Shown piece by piece: positions 13,747-13,823 of a stretch of DNA of 13,823 nucleotides. This DNA is from Bacteroidales bacterium UBA4230 (GTDB lineage: Bacteria; Bacteroidota; Bacteroidia; Bacteroidales; UBA932), in the NCBI GenBank assembly GCA_002395605.1, contig DGXO01000038.1, forward strand, positions 1-13,823. Direction: 5' to 3'. The first letter of the stretch is position 1, and each line of letters begins with the position of its first letter. A program made the translations under genes and the position numbers. The notes under the pieces are model-generated. The model did not search any database. It was not told the origin of the DNA and saw only the letters and a program-made list of their open reading frames with translations.

Positions 13747-13823
13747 AACCCCCGAAAGGGTGGTTAGAAATTAAAAGAGATCTTTGAAAAGACTGAAAGG
13801 AAAGTACAAGCAAGCAACTTTTT
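13747..13823 (+). ncRNA. 5' leader of an rRNA operon (partial)
   Basis: AACCCCC-GAAA-GGGTGGTT (13747-13765) folds into a 7-bp hairpin with a GAAA tetraloop and one bulged T. AGATCTTTGAAAA (13778-13790) resembles the boxA antitermination element and the GATCTTTGACA stretch typical of Bacteroidota 16S leaders; an A-rich, AAGCAAG-type stretch follows, also typical just before 16S. The mature 16S start (AGAGTTTGATC) is not reached. The call rests on resemblance to leaders I know, without a database check. Confidence 0.72.

Overview
The window comes from a member of the Bacteroidota, most likely a Bacteroidales gut- or rumen-type bacterium with fairly GC-rich coding DNA. Three things support this: a SusC/SusD pair, a row of lipoproteins with Cys lipoboxes, and two promoters that match the phylum's primary-sigma consensus exactly (TTG, 19 bases, TAnnTTTG). 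I cannot name the genus from the sequence.

Left part (1-1790, minus strand): a short tandem repeat (1-47), groES (48-314) and a secreted CotH-family lipoprotein (408-1790). groEL is not in the window; if it follows groES as usual it lies just outside the left edge. From 1791 to 2585 there is no credible gene. This stretch holds ten tandem 52-bp units (1862-2380), each with a hairpin-forming inverted repeat, then a small inverted repeat, a perfect 12-bp stem-loop (2433-2468) and a strong promoter (2537-2566).

Central part (2586-13625, plus strand): one tightly packed seven-gene operon that is a polysaccharide utilisation locus (PUL). The order is GH3 beta-glucosidase lipoprotein, GH144-type (Pfam glucoamylase-like) lipoprotein, SusC, SusD, LamG-fold lipoprotein, a second GH144-type lipoprotein with an N-terminal Ig-like domain, and a small secreted protein of unknown function. 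The pairing of two GH144-type enzymes with a GH3 enzyme points to beta-1,2-glucan (including cyclic beta-1,2-glucan and sophoro-oligosaccharides) as substrate. In this model one or both GH144 enzymes cut the chain, SusD and the LamG protein bind it at the surface, SusC imports fragments with TonB energy, and GH3 releases glucose in the periplasm. This is inference from families and context. No regulator or inner-membrane sugar transporter is present in the window.

Right edge (13626-13823): an AT-rich inverted repeat, a second consensus promoter, a hairpin plus T-run at the predicted transcript start, a GAAA-tetraloop hairpin and a boxA-like motif. Together they look like the promoter and leader of a ribosomal RNA operon whose 16S gene starts just beyond the window.

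Non-coding elements built around TGTCATT occur in three places (1-47, 4401-4435 inside the GH3 gene, 6024-6091 before susC), which suggests dispersed repeat families active in this genome. The most unusual features are the 52-bp hairpin array, the in-frame palindrome in the GH3 gene and the rRNA leader hairpin.
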